DNA of 64,000 bases from Serripes groenlandicus. Taxonomy: Eukaryota; Mollusca; Bivalvia; Cardiida; Cardiidae. A program made the translations under genes and the position numbers. Under the pieces are notes generated by a model. It was not told the DNA's origin, did not search any database, and was given only the letters and a program-made list of their open reading frames with translations. Below, piece by piece: positions 54,635-64,000 of the stretch. The DNA is taken from positions 18,564,974-18,628,973 of the forward strand of contig JASEVX010000012.1 of the NCBI GenBank assembly GCA_031761405.1, in the 5' to 3' direction. The number at the start of each line of letters is the position of its first letter. Within the stretch, counting starts at the first letter, position 1.

Positions 54635-55580
54635 ACTGACTCATGGATACAGTCCTAGGACATCCTCCCAAAATCATACTTGTTTCCAGTATTCTTTGAT
54701 CTGGCTTACGAGGGTCAGCACAGCAAGGGGGAGATTTTATCACCTAAATTAATGGGCAGAATCCGATAAGCATTTACAGTAATGGTCACTGGTACTGATG
54801 GTCACTTGCAGCCACTAGTTAGATAAACAAGAGAATTTCAAGTTTTACTGAGTTTTTATAGAATCGTGATTTTTGCATCAGAGGAAAAAATGCTCAAGGT
54901 AGATCCATGTTTTTTTCTTTTGAATGTAATCCTTTCCCTTATTCGGTATTTAAGAATTTTCAAATTTCAAAATATATTATGAATGAAATTTACAGAATTG
55001 AATTGTTATATCTGGACATATTTTTTTTTTATTTTGCGACAAAGTTGACTGAGAACCAGAGCATTTTCCCTTTTCTGCTGCAGGAATTATCTACTTGTAA
55101 TATTCGATAGGAAAAACATACTAATTAAAAATTATCTTTAAACTTTTAAACTAACTTATAATTTTAAGTTTTGTGAAATATAAGCACCGTTTGATATTGT
55201 TGCAGGAATCATGACTTTTGAAAACATGACTTGAATAAAAACAAATTTAACCCTTATATCCGGATTTTCAGCATGTGATATAAATGAGTTGTATATGGTT
55301 TGCTTATACCTATAAACGAATAACAAACAAGACATATCAAGATCAGAGTGGATGTATATACGCAAGCTGATCTTGGTATATACTTTAGCAAAAGGAACTG
55401 AAAATCATACAGGCATATTTTAAAAACAAAAGTGTAGATTATTCCATACATATTGAAAACATTGTGCCATTGCAATTGTTTTCAAGTCGTGTCCTGTAAC
55501 TGTGTCTTTGCCCATAATAATGGTTCTTTTCTTTTCTTCAAACATTTTGTAAGGCAAAATAGTCTAAAATTTCCCATAAC
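54635..55580. other. Unassigned AT-rich DNA
   Basis: No gene recognised. CTTTTCTGCTGCAGG at 55070-55084 and a few other words hint at eroded MITEs. Confidence 0.4.
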
Positions 55581-55586
55581 AAGTAT

Positions 55587-55785
55587 TTAACCATTTCAAC
55601 ATACAGTCGCTTTCTGACACCTCTGCAGCCAACAACTTTTAAGAACATTGTGGCAAAAGGGGAAATTGTTCCTTTTGTCATAATGTTTTTGTCTCTTTTC
55701 AATGGTAATACTCTTTTAGTTAAAAATGTTCCCTGGCTTTTTCTAGATGTGCGTCTGCTGCAAAATTGGTGTATGCAGGAAAGAA
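55587..55785 (-). mobile_element. TTAA hairpin MITE, subfamily O, hairpin half lost
   Basis: TTAACCATTTCAACATAC left end, CTGCAGCCAACAAC and CGTCTGCTGCAA arms. The right end runs into a SINE head. Confidence 0.7.
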
Positions 55786-55874
55786 AGCCGATCCCTGGTA
55801 GCTCAGTCGGTAGGGACGCGAGCTGGCAATCCAGGGGTTTTGAGTTTGAATCCCGGCTCGGCCAACTTTGGTGT

Positions 55875-55903
<29 letters not shown>
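55786..55903 (+). mobile_element. SINE type A head plus poly(T)/poly(G) run
   Basis: TGGTAGCTCAGTCGGTAG (A box), GAGTTTGAATCCC (B box), cggccaac, then about 10 T and 19 G. It is 3'-truncated, so not a functional tRNA. Confidence 0.82.
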
Positions 55904-55905
<2 letters not shown>

Positions 55906-56057
55906 CAGATTTTGTCAATTGGATTAAAGGATTAATGTTCAATTTTGCATTTACCTCTCTGTTCCTCCGTATTCACAAGACAATCTGAGAATAAGTTCTT
56001 TTTGCACATTTGAAAACACTCTTTTCTTGTACTTAAGAGTTTTTAAATTTTGTTTAG

Positions 56058-57797
56058 GTGTGTGCTTCAAGAATGGAAATTCAAAAATGAGTAACATTTC
56101 ATCGCTGTCAAATCAAGTAACATTTATTAAACACAATGGAGACATTTTCATAGAGTATAGACAGTTCATAGCCTTCCTTCTCAATCAAAGACTAGAGAAT
56201 GAACCTATTATACGCTCAAGTAATATTCTCTGTGAATTAAGAACTCACAAAAATGGACTTGTAAATTCAGGGATAGACCGTTTGGTTAAGCTTTCGTCCT
56301 GTATAAGATACATATCAAAGCATTATGACAGTTTCAAAATCTGCAAAACAGTTCTTGATGAAATCCTACAGACACCATTTAAACTGAATCAACAGTCGAA
56401 TTCAACACTTGATTTATACAATGACATTGCTTGTTTATAAACATCAGTGTGGTCAGAAGATTTTCTTTGTTGTGTTGAAATAGGTGAAAGTGAGACGTTA
56501 AGTTCTATCTACAAGCATAATTTCACTGATTCTCAATGGCAGAAAATATGCCTCTTTGAACAACATTATGCCAAGAAAAACAGTATTATATTTGATTATG
56601 ATAAGACAATTATGAAGAAATAGCAATTCCTCACAAATATAAAAAATATACAGAATTTAAGCCGCACGGCAGCACAGCAATGTCCCAAGATTGTAAAAGT
56701 TCCAATTTCAACATAAACCTTTGTTCAGAATTCTGTGACCCATTCACTTTTTCAAGGATTTACTTTTTACTCTGTAAATGTCTAGACCTGTACTCAGGAC
56801 CAGCGAACAAATGTGTGTCAGTTTTTGATAATGTAAAGATAAGAGACGTAACTTTTGAAGGCGTTCAACTTTTTATAGAAGTAAAACTTGTGGAAGACTT
56901 GGACGATGTTGCCACCATTTTCAGCTGCGAACTGGCCAACAAACATTCATTGCTTTCAACCAGTACAATTGTCTTAACTGCAGGAACTCTTGGGAAAATA
57001 CACATGCAAATACTGTGTAAAAGGCAATGTCCATCGCCTTTATCTTAAAGATTCATATTTATATAATTCATTTTCACACTCAGTGATTTAAACTTGGAAA
57101 CCTAATGATGCAGAAATTGCTGGAGAACCAAAAACAATTGACCATAAAAATGGGGTAAAGTTCTGTGACTGTTGCTTCAATAACAATGAGAAATGGATAG
57201 GTATATCATTAGATTGGCGAAATGTTGATGTAGTTGATGAATGGATTCTACACACACCCATCGAAATCTAGGAATTCTTTACAGCTTGCTTCTACAATGA
57301 AGCTGTCGTGAAGTCGAGCCCCCATTCAGCGTCTCTGAGAAGAAAAACTGGCTAAGATTATTGCTTTATTTGATTGAGGACTAACTCTATTCAACAAACT
57401 GTATTGTGGCGTCCTGCAGTAGCTCAACACACAGGAACTTGTTGTAGACCATAATGTTTTGGCAACAATCTTTTCTATAACGTCAAATGCTGGAACAACA
57501 CAGAGCCTTAAAACAGCCGATCGATGGTTAAAGGCAGCAGCAGATGAAGACAAATTATACTTTGAAACATACATTATGCAGTATCCGATGAGATATCAGG
57601 CAGTTCATGATCAATCTGTACGGTTGCATAATGTCAATCTCCGTTGCTGTTATATAGTGTTCTTTATGGACAACTTAGTCAGACTAACAACACATGATGA
57701 TCCCAATCCAGGCCAGAACAGAACATCACAAATATGTACCTTACCTATCACACTGAAAGGCTACCCTCATGAAAAGTATGGTCTGAATTTCATCTGA
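56058..57797 (+). pseudogene. Decayed protein-coding sequence, unknown family
   Basis: TTTTGTTTAG|G at 56057 is acceptor-like. The frame then stays open to 56440 (SNQVTFIKHNGDIFIEYRQF near the start). The same frame resumes past the stop (IGESETLSSIYKHNFTDSQW) to about 56610. At 56650 the signal moves one frame (KYTEFKPHGSTAMSQDCKSS) to about 56985. It shifts again, with CKYC and KFCDCCFNNNEKW cysteine pairs that could be zinc ligands. A last open stretch at 57459-57797 includes DDPNPGQNRTSQICTLPITL. Frameshifts and stops show it is dead. No known domain. It may be a decayed host gene or a transposon ORF, as mobile-like repeats start right after it. Confidence 0.6.
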
Positions 57798-58445
57798 ATT
57801 AAGCTGAATTTTGCTGAAAACTTGTCTGAATACCTTCTGAATTATTGCTGAATGTGTGCTGATAACCTGAAATTGCAAAAGCTGAATCATGTCTGTTCAG
57901 AATAAATCAGCCTTGTTAAGAGTCTTTTTATTCAGATTTTTATATCTGAATAATGGCTGAGGTGCTGAAAAATGGCTTAAAATGGAACAATCCAGACATA
58001 ATTCAGACAGCTCAGACAATATTCAGAAGGTTGTTCAGACAAGTTTCTCAGACAGTATTCAGAGAAATATTCAGACAATGTTCAGAGAAGTTACTAGGAC
58101 TATAATATTCAGATTTTTATTTCTGAATAATGGCTGAGCTGCTGAAAAATGGCTTAAAATGGAACAATCCAGACATAATTCAGACAGTTCAGACAATATT
58201 CAGAAATAAAATCTGAATATTATAGTCCTAGTAACTTCTCTGAACATTGTCTGAATATTTCTCTGAATACTGTCTGAGAAACAAGTTGCTAGGACTATAA
58301 TATTCAGACATTGTTCAGACAAGTTACTAAGACTATATTCAGAACATTGCACATAGAATCGACAGACAATATTCAGTTGCATTTCAGATTTTTCGTGAAA
58401 CCTTTTTACAACCATTCCCGAGTAATGTCTGAATTTTTCATTCAT
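57798..58445. repeat. ATTCAGA-word element with internal direct and inverted repeats
   Basis: The 6-7-mer TCTGAAT/ATTCAGA recurs dozens of times with strand switches. Direct repeats 57930-58026 and 58107-58203 are nearly identical. Arms 58042-58128 and 58198-58286 are inverted repeats enclosing about 70 bp. The ORFs here are by-products. Confidence 0.8.
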
Positions 58446-58753
58446 AGTCTGTCAGCCTGTCCTACCATTACACTGGACACTAAAAACAACAATAGCAGTT
58501 TCATCACATTATATGATCTGGTTTAATCATATTATATGTATCAAACTACAACATAGTCAAATCATCTTTAAAACATTTTTATACAATGATGTAAATATTA
58601 ACCTTCACTTACTAGTTGTTTGCTAGAAAAGTGGATCTGAAACTATTCAAAATCAGAACTCAACTGCTGCAACAACTGGTTTTAATTTGTTTTTAACATA
58701 CACAAATTTCATTGATATGTATCTTTATACTTCATACAAGAGGCAAACATTTA

Positions 58754-58868
58754 ATCACTATAGCCATAAAACGCAAAACAGCCTGCCCCCTAGCGGCCAT
58801 GTCGTTCGATCAATCAACATGGCTTGAAGTTATCTGATAGGGGGTCACTTAAGGAACATTTCTACAAA
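58754..58868 (+). repeat. Single 167-bp-type monomer, truncated
   Basis: CACTATAGCCATAAAACGC, tagcggccatgtcgttcgat, acatggcttgaag and aaggaacatttctaca match one unit of the 12.2-13.5 kb array. Confidence 0.85.
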
Positions 58869-58871
58869 TTA

Positions 58872-59350
58872 TTCAAGAATTTTTCTAGAATATTCAAGAA
58901 ACATTAAATGGCCGCTTCTTGAAATGAAATTCAAGAATTGTTCTAGAATTATCCAGGAATGATATGGAATTATTCTAGAATAAAAATTCTGAAATAATTC
59001 TAGAATCAAAGTTCTTGAATAGTTCATTTAACCCTTTCCCTCATACGACAATTCTGCAGCACACAACTTTGAACATGTTTTGTCAAAACATGGAAAATCT
59101 CCATAATTGAATGGATATATAAACCTATGACTAAAAGTGGAAAACATTGTGGCAAAAGGAGAAATTGCATGTTTTGTGCAATTTCTTCTTTTGTCACTAT
59201 GTTTTCAAAAAGCTGTCTGCTGCAGAGGCGTCAGAAAGCGTCTATATTAGGGAAAGGGTTAATAATTCTTGAATAACAATTCAAGAAGCGGCCTGGTGAT
59301 GATTTAACATTTCTTGAATATTCTAGAAGTAAATTCTATAATTATTTTTT
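58872..59350. mobile_element. Inverted-repeat element carrying heat-shock-element motifs
   Basis: TTCTAGAATATTCAAGAA at 58883-58900 and its exact reverse complement at 59311-59328 lie in longer inverted arms (also GGCCGCTTCTTGAA on both sides). Each is a perfect four-unit nTTCn/nGAAn array, the consensus for heat-shock factor binding. Further TTCnnGAA words lie between. A TTAA hairpin MITE (59028-59262) has inserted into it. Confidence 0.75.
59028..59262 (+). mobile_element. TTAA hairpin MITE, full length, alternative stem, nested
   Basis: TTAA on both sides, and the host element resumes without loss. Stem GCATGTTTTGTGC (one wobble pair). Confidence 0.93.
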
Positions 59351-59554
59351 TAGAATTTTCTTGAAACTGAGGAACTTTTTCACTGGTCCAAACCAAAAGT
59401 TACTGGCCACGGACCATTGCTAATTTCGCAGACTGATATAATAAACAAGATGTGCATTGATATTGTAAACATTCAATCCACATGATCTTTGACTGTACTA
59501 TTCACTGAACAATTTGAAAAAACTTCATAAAGAATTCTCAATTCTTTTCACTGG

Positions 59555-59927
59555 TTAGTGTTCATTTTCTTTGAATTTTCGTTTAACCGCCCGAGTCTTC
59601 AGCACAACATCTGAGGGAGATACGTTAAAACGTTTTTCCACCAGTCTGCTCATCATATTGAAATGTTTGGGATCAAATTTAGGTTTAGCGGTTTTGTTTT
59701 TTTGCCTTTTGCCCCGTTGCACTATGGGGGTTTATTTAATCTTCTGTGAACAGTTTTGTTAGTCCTGCTTTAACAACTTCATAGGGTCCTTTTTGTTAAT
59801 TAATAATTGTTACTAGTTCCCCCTGTGTTTCAGATTGATTACTAGGTGTATTTTCCATTTTCTTATTAAATCTACGAAACTCCCATACTCTTCAAATTTC
59901 ATCGCCAGATCTTCAAGAGTTGTGTAC
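59555..59927 (-). pseudogene. Decayed coding exon, unknown family
   Basis: The minus strand has ATTTCAG|G at 59928 (acceptor). Then YTTLEDLAMKFEEYGSFVDL, a one-base shift into MENTPSNQSETQGELV, an in-frame stop, QKGPYEVVKAGLTKLFTED, another shift, and finally PKFDPKHFNMMSRLVEKRFN to a stop at 59555. The text is convincingly protein-like but broken at least three times. Not recognised. It might belong with the plus-strand remnant at 56-57.8 kb in one dead element, or be independent. Confidence 0.55.
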
Positions 59928-60000
59928 CTGAAATATTTATTAAATACAATATTTATATTGCTTTTTCCATTGTATGGTCAACATGGTTTAATTCATGTCA

Positions 60001-60153
60001 TTAACCCTTTCCCATATATAGACACTTTCTGATACCTCTAGCAATTTCTCCTTTCGCCACAATGTTTTCAATCCTATCCAACAATTAAACTTTCATTTAT
60101 AGAAATTTTCAATGTGTTTGCCTAGATGTTTGTTGTATGTGGTAAAGGGTTAA
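60001..60153 (-). mobile_element. TTAA hairpin MITE, internally deleted
   Basis: TTAACCCTTTCCCATATATA left, tgtggtaaagggTTAA right, one stem half and one arm lost. Last clear copy in the window. Confidence 0.85.
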
Positions 60154-60995
60154 TTTCTAGCAGTAAATAGTGTCTTGACCGAAGTCATGGATTGAACCCA
60201 CTACTTCTAGATTGACCAGGCAGTGCATCAAGGGCTGCTATTAGATCTCGCCACTTTCAACTTGTGAGATAAAGTTGTATGTATTTCAAGAGAAACAAGT
60301 ACACCTACCAGGCAAGCTCCCATAGACGATTCTTTTGAATACCCATAACATAGTGTTAGATGGTCAAATAAGGATTTTAAAACATGCAAAATAAAACATA
60401 TCTAGAGCTCTGCTGCAGATTTATTTTATGTGGTAAAGGGTTAATTTCTAGTAGTAAATAGTGTCTTGACCGAAGTCATGGATTGAACCCACTACTTCTA
60501 GATTGACCAGGCAGTGCATCAAGGGCTGCTATTAGATCTCGCCACTTTCAACTTGTGAGATAAAATTGAATGTATTTCAAGAGAAACAAGTACACCTACC
60601 AGGCAAGCTCCCATAGACGATTCTTTTGAATACCCATATAAACATAGTGTTAGATGGTCAAATAAGGATTTTAAAACATGCAAAATAAAACATATCTAGA
60701 GCTCTGCTGCAGATTTGTTTTATGTGGTAAAGGGTTAATTTCTAGCAGTAAATAGTGTCTTGACCGAAGTCATGGATTGAACCCACTACTTCTAAATTGA
60801 CCAGGCAGTGCATCAAGGGCTGCTATTAGATCTCGCCACTTTCAACTTGTGAGATAAAGTTGTATGTATTTCAAGAGAAACAAGTACACCTACCAGGCAA
60901 GCTCCCATAGACGATTCTTTTGAATACCCATAACATAGTGTTAGATGGTCAAATAAGGATTTTAAAACATGCAAAATAAAACATATCTAGAGCTC
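60151..60995. repeat. 291-294-bp tandem repeat, nearly three units
   Basis: Units start at 60151, 60442 and 60736. Each contains a reverse tRNA-like stretch (GGATTGAACCCACTACTTCT), half of the palindrome element (agacgattcttttgaatacc to catatctagagctctg) and, in the first two, a MITE right end (ctgctgcagatttrttttat, ggtaaagggttaa). The composite was tandemly duplicated recently. Confidence 0.93.
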
Positions 60996-61452
60996 TGACG
61001 CATGACGGACAATTCACCATGACATAAGCTCAACTGGCTTTCAACCAGTGGAGCTAAAATCAAATTCAAATCTTTTCCATTACTTTAAGTTCAAACCAGC
61101 AAATTAAAAACAAACATTTGTGCCTTTACAAACAACAGAATTTTGGAAATTAAAAAAAGACCATTCACAGTTGACAGAAACACTCAATTCTTACCAGCAG
61201 TAGAAGCATTAGTCCCTTGCAGCAAAGAGCATACTACCAACCAGCTACCAACAAACAGTTCTGGATCTGAATTTTCATCAGCACTGGATCTACAAGAACA
61301 AGAAACAATTGACATACATGTAATCATTATTCATACAATCCATAACACCATCATATGTATCCCATAACTCTAGAGGTTGGAGAAAGAACAAGCTGAATAA
61401 CCAGCCTGTTTCAAGTAGTATGTCAAGTGTATGGTCATCAAATAACTAAACT

Positions 61453-62640
61453 AACAAGGGCACCGCAAAGCGGATGCATTCCCTCGGTATTCAATTTAAA
61501 AATATGGCCAATGACCTGGATATTAATGTTATGTACCAGAAAACTAATTTTGTTTGTCCTTGCCTTTATTAAATTGTTATCAATGTTATGTACCACAGAA
61601 CTAAGTGTAATTTGTATCTGAATGGCAAATTTGGTTATGATCTGCGAAGAGATGATCAATGTAGAGTGGTCACAAGGTTGTTGATATGGGAAAATAGTTA
61701 AAGTCCAATTTTGACCTTGACCTTTAACATATGATCTGGAAAATAAATAGCTTCTAGACCTTGCCATATACTAACTGTATACCAAGTTTGTTTAAGATCG
61801 GTCGAAGGATGTTCAGTGTAGAGTGGTCACAAGGTTGTTGATATGGGAAAATAATCAGTCCAATTTTTGACCTTGACCTTTAACCTTGAAAATAAATAGA
61901 CTTCTAGACTTTGACATATACTAACTGTATACTAGTTTGGTTAAGATCGGTCGAAGGATGTTCAGTGTAGTGGTCACAAGGTTGTTGATATGGGAAAATA
62001 GTCAAGTCCAATCTTGACCTTTAACCTATGACCTTAAAAGTAAATAGGAGTCTAGACCTTGCCATATACTATCTGTATGGCAGGTTTGGTTATGATCTGC
62101 GAAGAGATGATCAATGTAGAGTGGTCACAAGGTTGTTGATATGGGAAAATAGGCAAAGTCTAATTTTGACCTTGACCTTTAACCTTGAAAATAGCTTCTA
62201 GACCTTGCCATATACTAATTGTATATCAAGTTTGGTTAAGATCGGTCGAAGGATGTTCAGTGTAGAGTGGTAACAAGGTTGTTGATATGGAATAGTCAGT
62301 CTAATTTCGACCATGACCTTTAACCTATGACCTTGAAAATAAATAGGCTTCTAGACCTTGCCATATACTAACTGTATACCAAGTTTGGTTAAGATTGGTC
62401 AAAGGATGTTCAGTGTAGAGTGGTCACAAGGTTGTTGATAAGGGGAAAATAGTCAAAGTCCAATTTTGACCTTTAACCTTGGAAATAAATAGGCTTCTAG
62501 ACCTTGCCATATTCTAACTGTATACCAAGTTTGGTTAAGATCGGTCGAAGGATGTTCAGTGTAGAGTGGTCACAAGGTTGTTGATATGGGAAAATAGTCA
62601 AAAGTCCAATTTTGACCAAGACATGTGAAAAGCAATATAC
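61453..62640 (+). mobile_element. Tandem-core element, about seven 150-bp units
   Basis: Left caagggcaccgcaaagcgga and CCCTCGGTATTCAA. Units are marked by ACAAGGTTGTTGATATGGGA at about 61674, 61831, 61978, 62129, 62276, 62427 and 62574 (spacing 147-157). Two unit forms: most carry agatcggtcgaaggatgttc, two (near 61640 and 62095) carry atctgcgaagagatgatcaa. The right end differs from the single-unit relative at 23.2 kb. Confidence 0.88.
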
Positions 62641-62972
62641 CCCCTCCTTTGAAGAGGCCATAATTAATCGTTCTATTTGATTTTCTACATAATTTGCCAC
62701 AGATTTTATTAAACATTTATTAACCTTTGAGTTTTTAACATTACCGGTAATTCAAATTACCAAAAAAAGGTCGCGCAAGTTTCTTTATTTTCTTGTTTTT
62801 CCAGCGAATTACTTGTTGTGTAAATCTACAGAGGTTCAAATCATCCAATTGGAAGAAAAATATTGCCTACAGAGTGTAACTATCATCATTAAAAACCTCG
62901 ACCCTAAGTTATTATTATGGCATGTGACTGACAACAGAAAACAAAAATGCTGAAAACCCCCACCCACTCACC

Positions 62973-63577
62973 TCCGAGAGCAAGGATTTCAAACGTCTAT
63001 TGGCCTAAACATCCGGGGAAAATGGCAACTCCACGGTCACGAACTTCATAAAAAAAAAATCTTCGGCTCCTGGATATGTTTCAGATGGAGAACTGACAGT
63101 CTATCCCCGTCGTTTTGTCCATTTCATTACAGCATGCGTGTTTACAGACGATTTTTGCGCCATTTTGAAATGGTTTATGACATCACTCCGCGTCGACCAC
63201 GGAAATCGTTACGGAAAACCCCGATGTGTTCCGAATATAATATCGTACCTAGTCGGCCAAATCCGTGATAGCTCGGTATTTACATGTGTTTGCTTATATG
63301 TGGGTAATGTGCAAGTATACTAATGCGTTGTTCTTATTCGTTTTATCAAATTGTTTGAAACTGTATTTATTTATGTACGTTGTTATTGTAACATGTCCTG
63401 GAAACATGTCCAACATGTTGTAAGCGTAGGTGGGATCGGCTTTAGTCGGTCGTTTCCGGAATACCGAGTGACGTCACCACGAGATGCGCGCGGTGCCTAT
63501 TCGGAGGGCCTCGGTCACAATTATTCTAAAAATTGTCGCAGACATTGACCGTGGAGCCGATTGACTTGAGAGCGATG
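62973..63577. promoter_or_regulatory. Candidate bidirectional promoter / first exons
   Basis: CpG dinucleotides are frequent here and scarce elsewhere, and there are no MITEs. On the minus strand CGGAG|GTGAGT gives a near-perfect donor (exon end 62972). On the plus strand AGCGATG|GTATGT gives a donor at 63577/63578 directly after an ATG. TGACGTCA at 63469-63476 is a full palindromic cAMP-response element. This is the layout of divergent first exons. The minus transcript could splice to the 46-kb exon. Confidence 0.5.
63469..63476. promoter_or_regulatory. TGACGTCA (CRE-type) site
   Basis: Perfect 8-bp palindrome bound by CREB/ATF-family factors in animals, located about 100 bp before the plus-strand donor. 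The identical word at 19711 sits in a transposon palindrome and is probably incidental. Confidence 0.55.
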
Positions 63578-64000
63578 GTATGTGTTTGTTTTGTTTTTGA
63601 AGGTAAGACCAGATAATGTTTTCCTGTATTCGGAATGCAGTTATTTTAGGTCTCTGTTTAAATATTTCAAGTTACTTTCACTTTATTTCCTTTTGAAACA
63701 CGTTTTCTGATTGGTTCATATGGATACTGCCTGCCAATCAAATATCGATTTACAAAACAAAATGGCTGTCAGAGTAAAAATAAATGTTTTGGATGTGGAT
63801 AAATAATCGAATAAATCTTAAACGACAATGGTCCGAATTTGTTTGTGAAGAATAAAAACATGCTAAGCTCACGTTGTGATACAGTTAAGTGCAATAGCAT
63901 TCTTTCTCTTCGAATAAGCGAGTTAAAATGTCGAATACCACACTGACCTCCAAAGTTACGAACCACATAAACACTATTTAGTGTTGTTGTTTGTTGGCGT
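63578..64000. other. Probable first-intron / promoter-flanking DNA
   Basis: ATTGGTTC at 63711 and CCAATC at 63734 are CCAAT-type words, and AAAATGGCTG at 63761 is YY1-like. No coding exon seen. Confidence 0.35.

Noticed and set aside
55786..55868. tRNA gene
   Set aside because: A and B boxes are present, but the cloverleaf is incomplete and the sequence matches the head of the type A SINE seen elsewhere. The same applies to the heads at 24590, 30276, 33850-33927, 20815 and 49742.
55538..55988. Proline- or glycine-rich ORFs near 55.9 kb
   Set aside because: Produced by the homopolymer run after the SINE head.
121..60153. Numerous 60-120-codon ORFs recurring with similar peptides
   Set aside because: They read through copies of the same MITE in either orientation (for example repeated VAKRRNC- or QKEKLL-like text). 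No conserved start or splice context.
1..60153. Regularly recurring palindromic units resembling a CRISPR array
   Set aside because: Repeats are 230 bp, diverged, TTAA-flanked, and irregularly spaced in both orientations in a eukaryotic context.
62497..62700. Minus-strand ORFs at 61.4-62.7 kb
   Set aside because: Repeated peptide text (for example PYQQPCDHSTL) comes from the 150-bp tandem core units.

Overview
This window looks like non-coding nuclear DNA from an invertebrate animal, most likely a bivalve mollusc. It is AT-rich, has almost no long open reading frames, and carries eukaryotic splice signals. It also holds several families of tRNA-derived SINEs with (AATC)n-type tails, and arrays of about 150-170 bp units embedded in short mobile elements, a style known from bivalve genomes. 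The phylum is inferred from repeat style; no diagnostic gene confirms it.

The dominant content is one family of short inverted-repeat elements, called here the TTAA hairpin MITE. By eye there are about 90 complete, truncated or fragmentary copies between 0.1 and 60.2 kb. A full copy is about 230 bp. It begins TTAACCCTTTCCC and ends GGGAAAGGGTTAA, has a CTGCAGCAGACGAC-type arm near each end, and has a near-perfect central hairpin. TTAA (or a variant) at both edges suggests piggyBac-type insertion. A homogeneous subfamily Y (CTCATA next to the terminus) and a diverged subfamily O (CACATA) can be told apart. Copies are nested in each other, share TTAA sites, and are split by SINEs flanked by clean target duplications.

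Other mobile DNA includes four tRNA-headed SINE types (A-D), three of which share one 3' tail. There are bivalve-type elements with tandem cores at 12.2-13.5, 13.7-14.2, 23.2-23.4 and 61.4-62.6 kb. A 2.6-kb element with 24-bp inverted ends (17.32-19.93 kb) splits a 59-bp satellite. A 307-bp TA-flanked element lies at 36.15 kb, and a 261-bp element full of GTGCGCAC palindromes at 42.48 kb. Two copies of a near-perfect palindrome element lie at 40.6 and 52.9 kb. An element at 58.87-59.35 kb carries two perfect four-unit heat-shock-element motifs.

The one convincing gene segment is a large minus-strand exon (43,576-46,182; about 869 codons) ending at a consensus splice donor. It encodes a Ser/Gln/Asn/His-rich, probably disordered protein that I do not recognise. 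A CpG-containing region at 62.97-63.60 kb has a strong minus-strand donor, a plus-strand donor and a palindromic TGACGTCA site. It looks like a bidirectional promoter and might start the transcript that includes the 46-kb exon. Two decayed coding regions (56.0-57.8 kb plus, 59.6-59.9 kb minus) are remnants of unknown genes or transposon ORFs. No rRNA, genuine tRNA, CRISPR array or bacterial feature was seen.
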